DNA from: Lineus longissimus
Lineage: Eukaryota; Nemertea; Pilidiophora; Heteronemertea; Lineidae
NCBI RefSeq assembly: GCF_910592395.1
Contig: NC_088325.1
Span: 3,999,501 to 4,063,500, forward strand
Reading direction: 5' to 3'
DNA: 64,000 nt
Shown here: piece by piece, positions 33,629 to 44,798 of the stretch
Numbering within the stretch: position 1 is the first letter of the stretch
Layout of the letters: every line of letters starts with the position of its first letter
The notes under the pieces: generated by a model
What the model was told of the DNA's origin: nothing
Database searches by the model: none
Seen by the model: only the letters and a program-made list of their open reading frames with translations
Made by a program: the position numbers and the translations under genes

Positions 33629-34667
33629 GTTGACTGTTCTCCAATACGAGTAGAAGTGAGGTCGTCTGTGTTGGCTGTCGACATTTGAGGGGAAAGATTA
33701 CGTCAATCTTTTCATTCCCTTGAAAGGGTTGACTTGAACCCTCCTGCCTGATGCAATGGTGTGGAACCTATCCATTCAGCGCTTGCCTAGGACGGAGTGC
33801 GGTTATGCCTACCGTTTGTGCCAGGAGTGATGTAACCATTTAATAAATTTGAGGCTCTTTTGCGTGCTTTATGTCTATTGGGCGTTGGTTGTTTTATTAG
33901 GTTCCAATCAATCTTGTCCGCCCTATCCGCGTGAATTTTCACTGGGACTTAGAAGTCCTGGATAAGAGGGACAGACCAATTAGAACCGAGGCTTTGCCTA
34001 TAATTTCAAAAACATTTCCTCTTTTCTGAAGCCTTCATGAGCAGTGATGCAGCGCTTTGAGCGATCCTAATGGATCGGATACTGCGCTATACAAGACTCG
34101 TTATATATATATATATATTTATATTATATTACAAGTTATTCTCCAAGTCTGACCGCCCGGCAGACTATTCTTGGCCCTTCTGAAGATAAGATTAATAAGT
34201 AAACTCTGTGGAAAAAAGGAACAAATTCTGTGGGCCCTCCAACATATCAGAATTAAAACATTGAGTTGAGAGGTGAGCTATTTAAACAATATTTAGCTCT
34301 TTAAACAATAAGAATCGAGTTCATACCGATAGTCACCCAGACATTTCGAGATCGAGAATTGCTCATTTACGGTACTCTCCTTTTCATTATAGTTCTGTCT
34401 GAGCACCAAGCAGACTTATAGATTATGTTTATTTTTGGTTCGAACACCCAGCGAACCTGATTATATTTTCTAATGTCTGATCCACCAAGCAGACTAGACT
34501 ATTTTATCTTCAGTGCGATCCAGCGGATCTCTGATTATTTTCTCTAATGTCTGACCACCCAGCAGACTAGTTTATTTCATATCTTTGGTCCGATTACCAA
34601 GCGAACCACTTATTATTTTAAATACTTTTTGTTACAAGTGAGGTCCTAGATAAGGTCTGCGCTGTTC
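33629..34667 (-). other. Leader (5' UTR) of the DIRS-like element
   Basis: No ORF is seen. It lies between the 72-bp terminal repeat and the gag ATG and contains the hairpin array and an AT microsatellite (about 34105-34135). Confidence 0.5.
34397..34607 (-). repeat. Array of short hairpins with covarying stems in the element leader
   Basis: Stem-loops recur every ~38 bases on the + strand: GTCTG-AGCACCAAG-CAGAC (34397-34415), GGTTCG-AACACCCAG-CGAACC (34437-34457), GTCTG-ATCCACCAAG-CAGAC (34475-34494), GATCC-AGC-GGATC (34517-34529), GTCTG-ACCACCCAG-CAGAC (34549-34567) and GGTCCG-ATTACCAAG-CGAACC (34587-34607, one mismatch). A further one, GTCTG-ACCGCCCGG-CAGAC, is at 34147-34165. Both stem sides change together while the loop stays ACC(A/C)AG-like. 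On the element RNA the loop reads CTTGGT/CTGGGT. Confidence 0.6.
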
Positions 34668-34739
34668 GCTTCCTCACGAAAGAATGACTGGACTACGAGA
34701 ATTACGCAGGTAGCGCCGTCTGGTGTTAACTTAGGATAT
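34668..34739 (-). repeat. 72-bp terminal repeat at the 5' end of the DIRS-like element
   Basis: Perfect copy of 27851-27922. Sequence identity stops abruptly at 34739/34740 against the internal copy, which marks the element's 5' edge. Confidence 0.85.
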
Positions 34740-36000
34740 CAATCATGTTGGGATATCAGTGTACATGTATACCTTATTTAGTTAGTAAACTTGCCCTTAT
34801 ATGAAAAGAATGGTTTAGAGAAATCAAAAGCCGTTATACCTTTAACAAATCAGTATCAACAAAGTTAATTCTGCTTGTATTTTAAAGAAAGGATTGCACA
34901 ACGAGACGCTCATGTGGTAGCACTTATAATAATACGAGTAATCCCTAGTAAGCATGGTAATCAGCGACGGCACGTGGCTCGTTGCGCAGCACCTCAACAC
35001 TGTGACACAAATTTAAAAACGGCCGCCCAGCAGCCGGACAAATCATCTATAGCGTGATCAACGTTTTTTTCCACAATTATGCGCACAAAATGTCCATATT
35101 ATTAGCAGGAATGGCAGGGCTGGCGAGGCATATCGCAAAAGTTATTGCCAGTCATGCCAATGGCAGATGATGATTGTAAGCTTGTAAGCAACAGTGGGAT
35201 GAATATTGTTTCCACTCGTTGGAATATTATTATTTTGCAGAGCGCCGCGAATATGCCCGAAAATGAATTGTCTTTTTTAATCATCAATAGAAATCCCTGG
35301 TGCAGATAGTGCATGTTACTTCAAAGGTAACCCTCTCAGGGTAGGATGACGGACTATTTTTCTATCAAGACGCACGATCTTCAAAATATCAGTGAGCTAT
35401 TAAACGCGCAAAAAAGGGTCCGACATGTCCGAAGGAGGTGTGATGTCATAAAAATAAATGTGCGTGTTGAGGTGTTTAAAGTCTGCGCAATGCAGTTCGC
35501 GTTTACAATAATATCTGGTTGACATGCCTGAGCTGCTCAATTCCATTTGACTTTGTACAAGTTGTTGTTAACTGCCATGTTGGGAATTTCACATTTATCA
35601 GTGAGAACTGTTAGAACGGATGTGACCGGCTTCGAGTTCGAATTCGAAGACTTTTATGCATTATTACTTTTAGTTTAAACTAAAATAATTCATTGCTTAT
35701 ACATCAAACACACACATATTGCCTGAAAGAATATATATTGACACAATCTTCTTCTTCTTATGATTTGTCAATGGATGATAACGGCTTTTGTCTGATAAGC
35801 AAGAACCTAGTTCATACCGTTTTGAAAATAAATAAAATTAAAAGCGTTGGTTATGTGGGCGTACATTTGTTGCACGTTTTGTCAAAGTTGACGGGTGTTG
35901 TGACAACAAATGTTACGAGGGTAACAAGCGGACATTTACTCGGGACATGCCGTTTTCGAAACTACCTGTGAGAAAAACGATAGAAAACGATACTTTTCGA
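34740..36000. other. Non-coding stretch inside the large insertion
   Basis: No recognisable gene. From about 35950 it grades into CTCG/TCGAAA-rich subterminal sequence of the 29.5 kb element. Confidence 0.4.
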
Positions 36001-37995
36001 GTCCTTTTGTATTCCACCGCACCTAATTGCGATAACATTCGAGTCTTTTTGATACTTTTAGACCCCTACCTGCGGTTTAAATAGATGTGATAAGAATGTG
36101 GGTTTGCGACACTTATAACGTATTGCAGAACTGAAATAATTGCTCGTTCTGAATACCTCTCGAACTCTGTCGAAAAAAATCGAAAATACTTCTCAGGCAA
36201 AAGCATTAAAATTGTTGGTCATTTACGATCGTTTTCGGTAATATTCGACAGGGATTAGACCAGCAATCACAATAGAATTAACTGTTTCGATTTTCTTCGA
36301 AACTTTCCGAGTTCTTGCCAAGCATGGCTCGCCAAGGCCGGGTCGAATTCCGTAAGATTTCCAAGAGACGGTTTAATGACCGTGAAGCATTTCGAGTGAT
36401 TTTCGAGTGATTTCGAGACCGATGCAGATTCCGAGAGTTTTCCGACAGAAAAACGAGAGTTGCTGTTCATAGTGTCATTTGAAACCTTATAACGAACCCA
36501 TCCTAGAAAAAATATCTGATATACTCAACATATGATTACATAACAATAAATTGGATATTAGTAGAAGTTGATAAAAGAAATTTAACAATTTAATGATAAT
36601 TGTAAGATACTCATTGAACATACATGTTTTATTGTGTTCTGACGAAAACTTCAAAAGATATTCAGATATGAACAATTTCATTATATCGGAATACACGCTA
36701 TGACATCACTAAACTAAATCTAAGCAGCATATCTTTATCCGTATACCAGTTTTTCCCAACGATGCCTGCTGGATCTCCAACTTTGAACGCCCATATATAA
36801 CTCTCCCAATTTTCTATATTTTTTTTCATGAAATAAAGAGCAATTTAGTCCTACTCCACTTCCATTAATCCTAATCAAGTGCACCACAATTGGTCATTGT
36901 GCTGGGAATTTGAAAGCACGCTTGCGCTGTCTCAATATGACGTACATCAGTGATAACTATATGCCGACGTACGTGCATTTCACCAACAGGCTAATAACAT
37001 TTCTCATACATGAATAAATACTGTACGTCCTAATGTGACAGCGCCATTAAGTTGGGAAATTGTGTTTTTGATGACTTTTAACGAAATGTTGTTGTGTTCA
37101 TCTGGTAATATGAGATTCGCACTCATGTCCGAGTTAGTTGTAACGGTATTGGCGTCCAAGAGTTAAGTGGAAGCGAATATTTCTTATGGCTATTACAAAT
37201 ATACATGTACAGACTGATGTAATATAACTCCAAATTTGATAAAGCGCAACGTATAGCAAAGAGTGAGTGCTAAACTGTGATTTGATATAATAAGAATTTA
37301 CCAAGCGAGTGTGTGTTTCGAGTGGAAATATCACACGAGTAGTTGTCTTGGCCCAAGGAAACCCACTCGACCTGCATGCGATCTCGGGGGTTTCCGAATT
37401 CATACATTCGAGATTTCAGTCTGCAAATACACGTATTTGCGAAAGGTAGTAAGTGATAGTTGTAGTAATGTGTGTTCAGGTTGATGACGAAACCGCACCC
37501 GTGCAGTGTTGCCCCGCTGAATAGCCCTGCGACTGAATTCTGCTGTTTTCTTTGCTGCGTGTTTACAACTGTTCGCTGTACATTATGCAGAGTGTGGTTG
37601 ACCTTTTTATTTTTTTTAATTTCATTCAGAACGTAGATACGTCATCTGCACTCACACGGCACTTGGAGGGTATTTTCTTAAGAGAGTGTTCCTCACCCAA
37701 GATGGGTTGCATTTTCTTTGCGTGCCATTACGTTTCTGTGCAATTTGAGGTTATTGGTCAAGTGACTAAAAATTTAGACAGCGACCAAAATAAGAGTCCA
37801 TCGCAAGCTTCTTTCTCATCAGCACTTGGACATTTATCCTCTCTTGTCTAATCACCTCCATAAATCAGCATTTGAGACACGGTCATACAATTTGATCTTG
37901 ATTTGATATTTTACCATATTAACATCTATTTACATACAAAACTCTGGATCGAGTTTGCGCGTGCCTAGACTCAGTAGTGTCTTCATATTTTCCAG

Positions 37996-38124
37996 GATGA
38001 TTCATCAATGGAAGCCCAGTTCCATGAACATTCGGCTCCTCCAAAATGTGAGAAGAATGATAGTATCAAATACCATAATATTTCGACATCTGCGGATGAT
38101 TTTGACAACGCTCATAATGAAGAG
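37996..38124 (+). CDS. Exon B of the duplicated tail cassette
   Basis: Flanked by TTTTCCAG and GTAAGT; 43 codons, phase 0 at both ends, no stop. The product runs DDSSMEAQFHEHSAPPKCEK then NDSIKYHNISTSADDFDNAH-NEE: acidic, Ser/Asn-rich and hydrophilic, as expected for a cytoplasmic tail or linker. It is closest to exon D and D' (shared FDEHSAPP-type core). The only tyrosine is in KYHN. Confidence 0.5.
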
Positions 38125-38511
38125 GTAAGTTGGGTGGCCTCTATTTTGACTCGAGTTGGACGAAAAACGTGCAAAATGTATGAAGCAAATATCGCATTAC
38201 CTAGGAGAGTGATACGCCCATGTAATTTAAATATCTTAATCACACGAGGAATAATCTCGTGTAATCCCGACTCTAACTGATGAAAGACACTTCCCCTTTC
38301 ATGCCTTTTGCGTCATTTTCATTGTAGTCCTTTGTTACATCAGGTATCGTTTGACATGTTAGAGAGTTTTTCCCGAATGTGTGCGATGTGGACGCGTCCC
38401 GTTAACAGGACGAATAATCTATGTTAAAATGCGTTTCCAAGGTGTTTGCATGAGGACAACCACTTCGTGTTGTATCTCATTGGAAACACCTGATTTTTCC
38501 TCTTTCTGCAG

Positions 38512-38541
38512 GATGTTAAATCTGGTGTTTTATTACTTTGA
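38512..38541 (+). CDS. Possible alternative terminal exon in block 2
   Basis: TTTCTGCAG acceptor then GAT GTT AAA TCT GGT GTT TTA TTA CTT TGA (DVKSGVLLL and stop), with AATAAA following at about 38541. Counterpart of 4979-5011. Confidence 0.25.
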   Translation, partial: DVKSGVLLL

Positions 38542-40998
38542 ATAAATCATAAGTGTCGCATTGGCTCCTTTCTCTGTTCCCCAACCACTGTGGATATTTT
38601 GCCAATTTAACCGGAAAAATCACGGAAAAACTCTACATTTCTGGATATTCAACTCATACAGTGACCAATCCCGTGAAAGACAGTTGCTTGAGCTACCCAT
38701 CAAAAACCAAAAAAAAATAAAATCGAGGGGGGTCAACCATTGCGCTTTTGAAATATATCGAATTATATTGAATCATGCCCAAGTGAGCGAAAAACGCATC
38801 AACTATCACTGGACGGCATTTCAACACACGGCTGACGCACATCCCAAGTTCAGTTTACACATAAGTCGGCATCAGCAGTAAAATGCGTATTTTCTTGTTA
38901 TCAACCAATTGAGCGCTCCAGCTTTCAGATATTCCCAATAACATGTCTCTAGCAAAACAATTGATACATCAACACTGACATGCACTGCATGATGAGCATG
39001 AAATCATGGTCATGAACTCAAACGTTAGAGTCCGGGAGCTGAGCGACTTTTATTTAACATACAGGCTACAAATGATTTGAATATGTTGTGGGATAAAGTA
39101 TGCCTACCTGACCATAGAAACCAAATTCTTCAATTTTTCCAGTGGTGGGCGACGTAGACCGACTGTAGGAGATAGAGGGGTTAGCATTTGTGTTAATGTC
39201 TTCATCATTGGACCACGAATGGGAGCTCTTTACAGGAGCACAAGGATCGATGTACACTTAAATCTTGAACGGTTGAATTAAGACCCTATAAAGATAGAAA
39301 CATGGTGCCTCGGAGTGAGATAAGCAGGTTTTTAAATGCCCCCTTGATATGTTATAGGAAATCACGCCTTGGTTTCTATGGAAATCAAGGCAAAATACAT
39401 AAACAAGTCGTTTCCAACCATACTGCCACTTAAAAACAAATAAAACATGCTTATCTAATGTTTCTATCTGTGTGTAATACATATATAGGGTCTAAATCCA
39501 ACCGCTCAAGATTTACGTGTACATTGGTGCTTGTGCTCCTGCACTAGCTGTGATTGTCAGAGATTAAGTAATTGAGCGTTTGTACGAGACATGTACGAAA
39601 TAAATGTTCGTAGTAAGTGATATTCAGAATTATTCCAAAACCCTTCAAATAGTTCTCAAAAATGTATGAAGGAAGGACAACTTTTCTGTTGCAACTTATT
39701 CATCTCACAGATGATATATGAATGAAAGAGGAAATGGCCACTCTGGCGAATTGCTTGTCCTTGCTTGCCGAGTATCAGGCAGGCTTCCAGCTTGTCGTGT
39801 TGGTCTGTCTTAGGAAAGGCAAAAAGTCATTCACTTTTGGGGCTGTCACGCATAGCTGAACTTATGCCAACTTATGTGAATTTTCATCAACACGCTGGTG
39901 CACGCTGATATGACTTTGCCGTAGGTTTGGTGTAAGTTGTACACATTAAAGGGCATTTAGCAGAGTGCAAATGTTAAATGGGATTTTATTCTGCATAAAA
40001 AACGACCAAAAACAATTGGGTTAATTTAATGCATTTTTTTTCATGAACATATCTTAGAAATTGAAAAGTTATGAGAGGTCAAGGTTAAAGATTCAGCAAG
40101 ACTCATTAAAAAAAAAAGACTTCTAGATAATTGTCATAACAATTGTTCCAATGTTATTCTTGAAATACTAGCTATGTACTTCACATACCATTATGAAATT
40201 TACCACATGTGTAGAATATACAATTATGAATGAGTCGCTCATATCCAAAACTGCATGAATTGATTACATCATGGCGTGATTATGTTGCATAACAGGGATA
40301 ATAAAGAAATTTAGTTATTTCAAAACACTTCGGGTTTTATCTGAAAGCAGATGACGAACCCCATCATGAGAGAAATTATCTGATACTCAACATATGGCCA
40401 TTACGTAACGTGGTAAGCATCTGGTTACATAACAATTAACTTGGATATTAGTAGAATGTGATCAAAGAAAATTTAACAATTTAATAATAATTGTGAGATA
40501 CTCATCGAACATACACTATATATACGTTTTATTGTGTCCTGATGAGAACTTTAAAAGATAATTAAATGTGAAAAAAAATCATTCAATCGGAATACACGCT
40601 ATCACATCACTTAACTAAATTTAAGCAGCATCTCATTATCTGTAGATGGTGCCTGCTGGTTCTTCAACTTCGAACGTCCATATATAACTCCCTCAATGTT
40701 TTTCATGAAGAATAAAAAGCGAACTAGTCCTACTCCACTTCCATTTTAATCTTAAGAAAGTGCACCACAAGATTTCATTTTGCTGGGTATTTCAAAGCAC
40801 GCTGGCGCTGTCACAATATGACGACGTATAGCACTACTTTATGCCAGCGTATGTGAATTTTCACCAACTAGCTAATAAAAGTTCACATACATGAATTACT
40901 ACTAGCGCCATTAAGTTGGGAAATTGTGTCTTTGATGACTTTCAACGAAATGTGGTTGTGTTCATCTGGGAATATGAGAATCACACTCATGTACGTTT

Positions 40999-42200
40999 TA
41001 GTTGTAACGTAACAGTATTGGCGCCCAAGAGTCAATTTGGAGCGAAGATTTCTTATGGCTATTACAAATATACATATACAGACTGATGTAATATAACTCC
41101 AAATTTGATAAAGCGCAACGTATAGCAAATAGTGAGTGCTCAACTGTAATTGATATAATTTAAAGTGTTTGTTTTGAGTGGAAATATCACACGAGTAGTT
41201 GTCTTGTTTCACGGAAACCCACTCGACCTGCATGCGGTCTCGTGGGTTTCCATATTTATGGGCACCGGACTCACAGTCTGGGGACCATATTGATATCACT
41301 CATGTTCTGGTTTCTTTCTTTCTGTTCAAATTCCACAAACATTATTGCGAGTGTTCTCCAAAACAGCTAAATAAACCAAAAATCTATCAGCCCGATACCA
41401 CCAAACATAATCCCATCTAGTGTACGTCGCAAAAGACTTTTCAAAATTCATATCATTTCGATGACTTTAAAGCGTTTTTATGCTCCGATTTTCTGATTTT
41501 TTGGAAAATCTCCTAAGCGATTCAGTCAATCACAACTACTAGACCACGCCCGTTTTGGTGACGTCACGTAACACGATTTCGATTCGAAGACATCACTTAA
41601 ACCCGAGTTCAATCCGAGTGTTAGCATTATCATACAAAACAGTTAACTCGGCTTATAACTCAGCTTACTCGGTTCACGCATGCGCATATGAAGCCACGGG
41701 CAGACCATTGATAGATTGGTTACCGATGAAGTTATCGCATTTACATTTCGTGCTGGATTTCCTTCTCTATAAGGCACCATCCATTTAGTTCATACGCACC
41801 TAACCCCTCATTTTCCCACCCTCCCCCTGTACACACCTTCTTCGCTCTCGTCATAACCCCCTCCCCGTCTACGCATATGGATACCATCATCAGGCACCAC
41901 CGCTTCCTCCACAATCCTGGGGCCCATCAAATTTGTTGGTAAGCAAATTTCTCAGTCTAGTTATACATTTGAGATTTCAGTCTGCAAATACACGTATTTG
42001 CGAAAGGTAGTAGGTGACAGTTGTAGTAATGTGTGTTCAGGTTGATGACGAAACTGGACCCATGCGGGGTTGCCCCGCTGAATAGCCCTCTGACTGAATT
42101 CTGCTGTTTTCTTTGCTGCGTGTTTACATCTGTTCGCTCGACGATATGTGTAGTGTGGTTGACCTGTTTATTTCCTGGATCTGCTGGCATTGTGTTTACT
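40999..42200. repeat. Partial duplicated block without an exon
   Basis: Starts with the common block-head segment (40990-41165, like 37130-37290) and holds a second copy of the 37420-37610 segment at 41970-42180. No exon counterpart is seen before the Harbinger element. Confidence 0.55.
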
Positions 42201-43095
42201 TAACTTACACCCATTTCGTCATTGACTGCTACTCTCCAAGCGTTTCTATTATATTCAAATACTGCTCGATCTAGTGGCCTACCACGTTCGTATACAATTT
42301 CCTCATTATCATTTCTAATGAATGGTTTGAGCCTCGCACTAGTTGCACCACCTCACCACGAGCAAACCCCCCTCTTTTAAAGAATGTCAAGCGACGTTAT
42401 TTTTTTCCGCGCCAACGCAACAATGACTTTCAATTAACTCCCCGTGTCAATCATTTGACGTCACGCCCCACGCGCACCTGATTGGTCGAGATACAGCGCG
42501 TCAATAACAGTATTTTTTTCCAAGAAGGAAACCGTAAACGATGGATAAACTGACGAAATACCGCACAACTGACTTATAACAGTTCCAAATATCATCAGGA
42601 TATCGAAATTAAGGTAGTTCTTTATCACCTCATGCAGGTTTTGACCGATGTTATAAAACTTTATGCACGGTATACCCGATTATAAAACGTAGCCCAAGAC
42701 CTCGTGCAATATTTTCCCCGGTCAAAAATAGTCCAGGTTACGCCTTTTGTCGAAAAACGGACCGAGCTGCCTAAAGAGGTAAATTTATCGTTCGCAAGTC
42801 CATAGTTTGTGCCAAAAACAGAGTGTAACGATAGGTTGACCTAATGACGAAAACCGCACGTATTTTAAATGCGTAATTTTGGAATGACAAACTTTTGAAA
42901 AGAGACCATCAGCTTGGCCCTGGTCCAAGGTCATTGACCCGTAGTGTAAAATACATGGTAAACAAAGAGTTGTACATCTTCCATGGAGCACTTAAATTTT
43001 ACTTGACGTCAAAGAACCTTAAAACAGCTCGAATAAAATTTGTATAGACACAGTTGGAACTAAACTATGACTTAGAAAAAGCGACCAGATAATTA
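42200..43095. other. Non-coding stretch
   Basis: No recognisable gene or repeat. A short minus-strand ORF (42785-42991) has no domain I know. Confidence 0.35.
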
Positions 43096-43361
43096 CCTGG
43101 TACCTGTTTCACTAAAGCTTAATGGAGTTCCTTTAGGCCTAAAGGCACGTTAACGACGTTCCTTAAAGGAACTAGCCGTTTCATAAAGCTTCCATTAACT
43201 ATCTACGTTAATGGTGGCTTTAACGAGTGTTTCAGGTTGTGCCATTAACCTTCCTTTAGTTAACAGAGTTCCTTTAAATCTGAAGGAGGTTCGGGGCTCC
43301 TTCAAGCTTCCTTTACGAGTTCTTTCTGCGTTCGGACGTCGAGCAGAGTGGACGTGCCATC

Positions 43362-44390
43362 ATGCTGCGCTTAATACGAGAGCGTGAGAGACGCGCTATT
43401 CGGCGGGAGAGGATATTCCGTGATCGATTTGACCCGATTGATTCGATGCAGGAGGATTTATTTATGAAACGATACAGATTTCCAAAAAACATTTGCATCG
43501 ATTTTTGTAGAGAGCTTTTGGCGGAGCTTCAGCATCCGACAGAGAGGAACCACGCCCTTACTGTGTCAATGCAAGTATGCACTGCGTTGCGTTTTTTTGC
43601 CAGTGGCAATAACCAGTCGAGTGTTGGGGACAATCATCACATTAGTGTGTCAAGCGCTTCACGATGCATAAATGCAGTTTCCTCTGCTTTGGCGGCTCGT
43701 ATCGATCAACACGTGTACTTCCCGAACAATTTACAGCATGTGAAGGCGAAGTTTTTCGAAAAAACGGAATTTCCCCACGTGATTGGGTCGATTGATGGGA
43801 CCCACGTCCGCATCAGCAAACCAAGCATCAACGAAAATATATACGTGAATCGAAAGGGGTTTCACAGCATCAATGCGATGCTTGTGTGTGACTGGGACAT
43901 GATAATAAATAACTGTGTAGCCCGTTTTCCTGGTGGAACACACGACTCCTACGTCCTTCACAGTTCAGCACTAGGCCGAGAATTCGAGAGAAATCCACCA
44001 AATGGTTGGCTGTTGGGAGATTCTGGGTATCCTTCCAAGAGATGGATTATGACACCTCTTGGTAATGCTCAAACACGACAGGAAAAACATTATCAACGGA
44101 GGCAATGTAAAGCTAGGAGCATCATTGAGCGTTGCAATGGACTGTTGAAGCAACGCTTCAGATGCCTCAGGAAGGAGCTACATTACACTCCTGCAAAAGC
44201 ATCTATGGTAATTCAGTCTTGCTGTGCTCTTCACAATGTTTCCGTCAGATACAAGTTGCCAGTCTTACATGATCCGGATAGTACAGACGATGATTCCTCT
44301 GATAGTGATGCTGGGGATGACGAGTTTCCTCCAAGGTACAATGACATGAACGGAAACCAAATAAGAGAGGAATTGGTTGCAACATTATAG
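43362..44390 (+). CDS. Harbinger (HARBI1-like) DDE transposase
   Basis: Intact 342-residue protein of the DDE_Tnp_4 type. Catalytic triad visible as D145 (GSIDGTHVRI), D220 (LLGDSGYPSKRW) and E256 (IIERCNGLLKQRF). An N-terminal helical region (about 20-130, SVSSASRCINAV) precedes it, and an acidic Asp/Ser-rich tail ends the protein (DSTDDDSSDSDAGDDE). HARBI1 relatives cut and paste their element together with a Myb-like partner that brings them to the nucleus and DNA ends (family knowledge). No stop or frameshift; the ATG lies 266 bases inside the left TIR. Confidence 0.9.
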   Translation: MLRLIRERERRAIRRERIFRDRFDPIDSMQEDLFMKRYRFPKNICIDFCRELLAELQHPTERNHALTVSMQVCTALRFFASGNNQSSVGDNHHISVSSASRCINAVSSALAARIDQHVYFPNNLQHVKAKFFEKTEFPHVIGSIDGTHVRISKPSINENIYVNRKGFHSINAMLVCDWDMIINNCVARFPGGTHDSYVLHSSALGREFERNPPNGWLLGDSGYPSKRWIMTPLGNAQTRQEKHYQRRQCKARSIIERCNGLLKQRFRCLRKELHYTPAKASMVIQSCCALHNVSVRYKLPVLHDPDSTDDDSSDSDAGDDEFPPRYNDMNGNQIREELVATL

Positions 44391-44798
44391 ACTGATTCAT
44401 GGGGATAAGGGACCATCTCAAAGTAAAAGTAAAGCCAAAAATATTCGTTTATTTATCAATGACCCCCCCCTCTTTAAAAGTATAAAAGTGGGAGTCCTAT
44501 GGCTTTAACATAGAAAATGTGACTTGTGTGGTGAAGCCACAAATTTATCAAAACAACTGAATTTGGCCCTTTGGAGCAGTGACCCCCCTCCCCCAAACTA
44601 AAAATAATAGATTTTGGCTTCACATTTATTTTGAGATGGTCCTTGAGTGATTAGAAGGAAAACTCTTGATTATGACAATAAAATTTAATGAACTCTGTTA
44701 ACTCAATATTCAATTCATTTGAATACATGAACCACCTGTCTCCTGATTCACAATATACTGAGAGCTTGTAGAGGGCATGACGTACTGACTTTGCGGTA

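Larger units (their letters stand above)
27619..34739 (-). mobile_element. DIRS-order tyrosine-recombinase retrotransposon (Ngaro/PAT/DIRS-like)
   Basis: On the minus strand the order is gag, RT-RNase H, tyrosine recombinase, without integrase or protease, as in the DIRS order. A perfect 72-bp direct repeat lies at 34668-34739 (5' end of the element) and at 27851-27922, just 3' of the recombinase gene. Farther out, 27619-27650 (TATCCTAAGTGAACACCC..) is an imperfect inverted match of the 34739 end. The direct copies suggest split direct repeats (Ngaro/PAT style), while the inverted match recalls DIRS1. The precise 3' end is therefore uncertain. RT ORF and upstream parts carry frameshifts, so the copy is probably defective. 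Confidence 0.8.
6988..36474. mobile_element. ~29.5 kb insertion with terminal inverted repeats
   Basis: Left end CACAATACGACCACCAACTC followed by TCGTTTTTCTCTCGGAAAACTCTCG. The reverse complement of the right end (36474 leftward) is CACTATGAACAGCAACTCTC followed by CGTTTTTCTGTCGGAAAACTCTCG. Subterminal regions on both sides (about 7.0-7.2 and 36.0-36.47 kb) are rich in CTCG/TCGAAA motifs. Block 2 (about 40340-40380) runs straight through the corresponding position, so block 1 is interrupted exactly here. No clear target-site duplication was found. It may be one giant DNA element, or an older element whose middle was filled by later nested insertions. Confidence 0.5.
37137..40998. repeat. Duplicated block 2 (holds exon B)
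   Basis: Closely matches block 1 (exon region 4080-4620, then 4620-6980 against 38150-40340). Its last part, 40380-40990, matches 36480-37130, the right-hand remainder of block 1. It lacks the 3.3-4.0 kb part seen in blocks 1 and 4. A segment with 'gcaaatacacgtatttgcgaaaggtagta' at 37420-37610 recurs at 41970-42180. Confidence 0.75.

Noticed and set aside
37134-37403. Minus-strand ORF with related reading at 40883-41299, 2555-2764 and 47343-47567
   Set aside because: The shared part is the repeated head segment of the blocks. Frames are not kept between copies, so it is repeat similarity rather than coding constraint.
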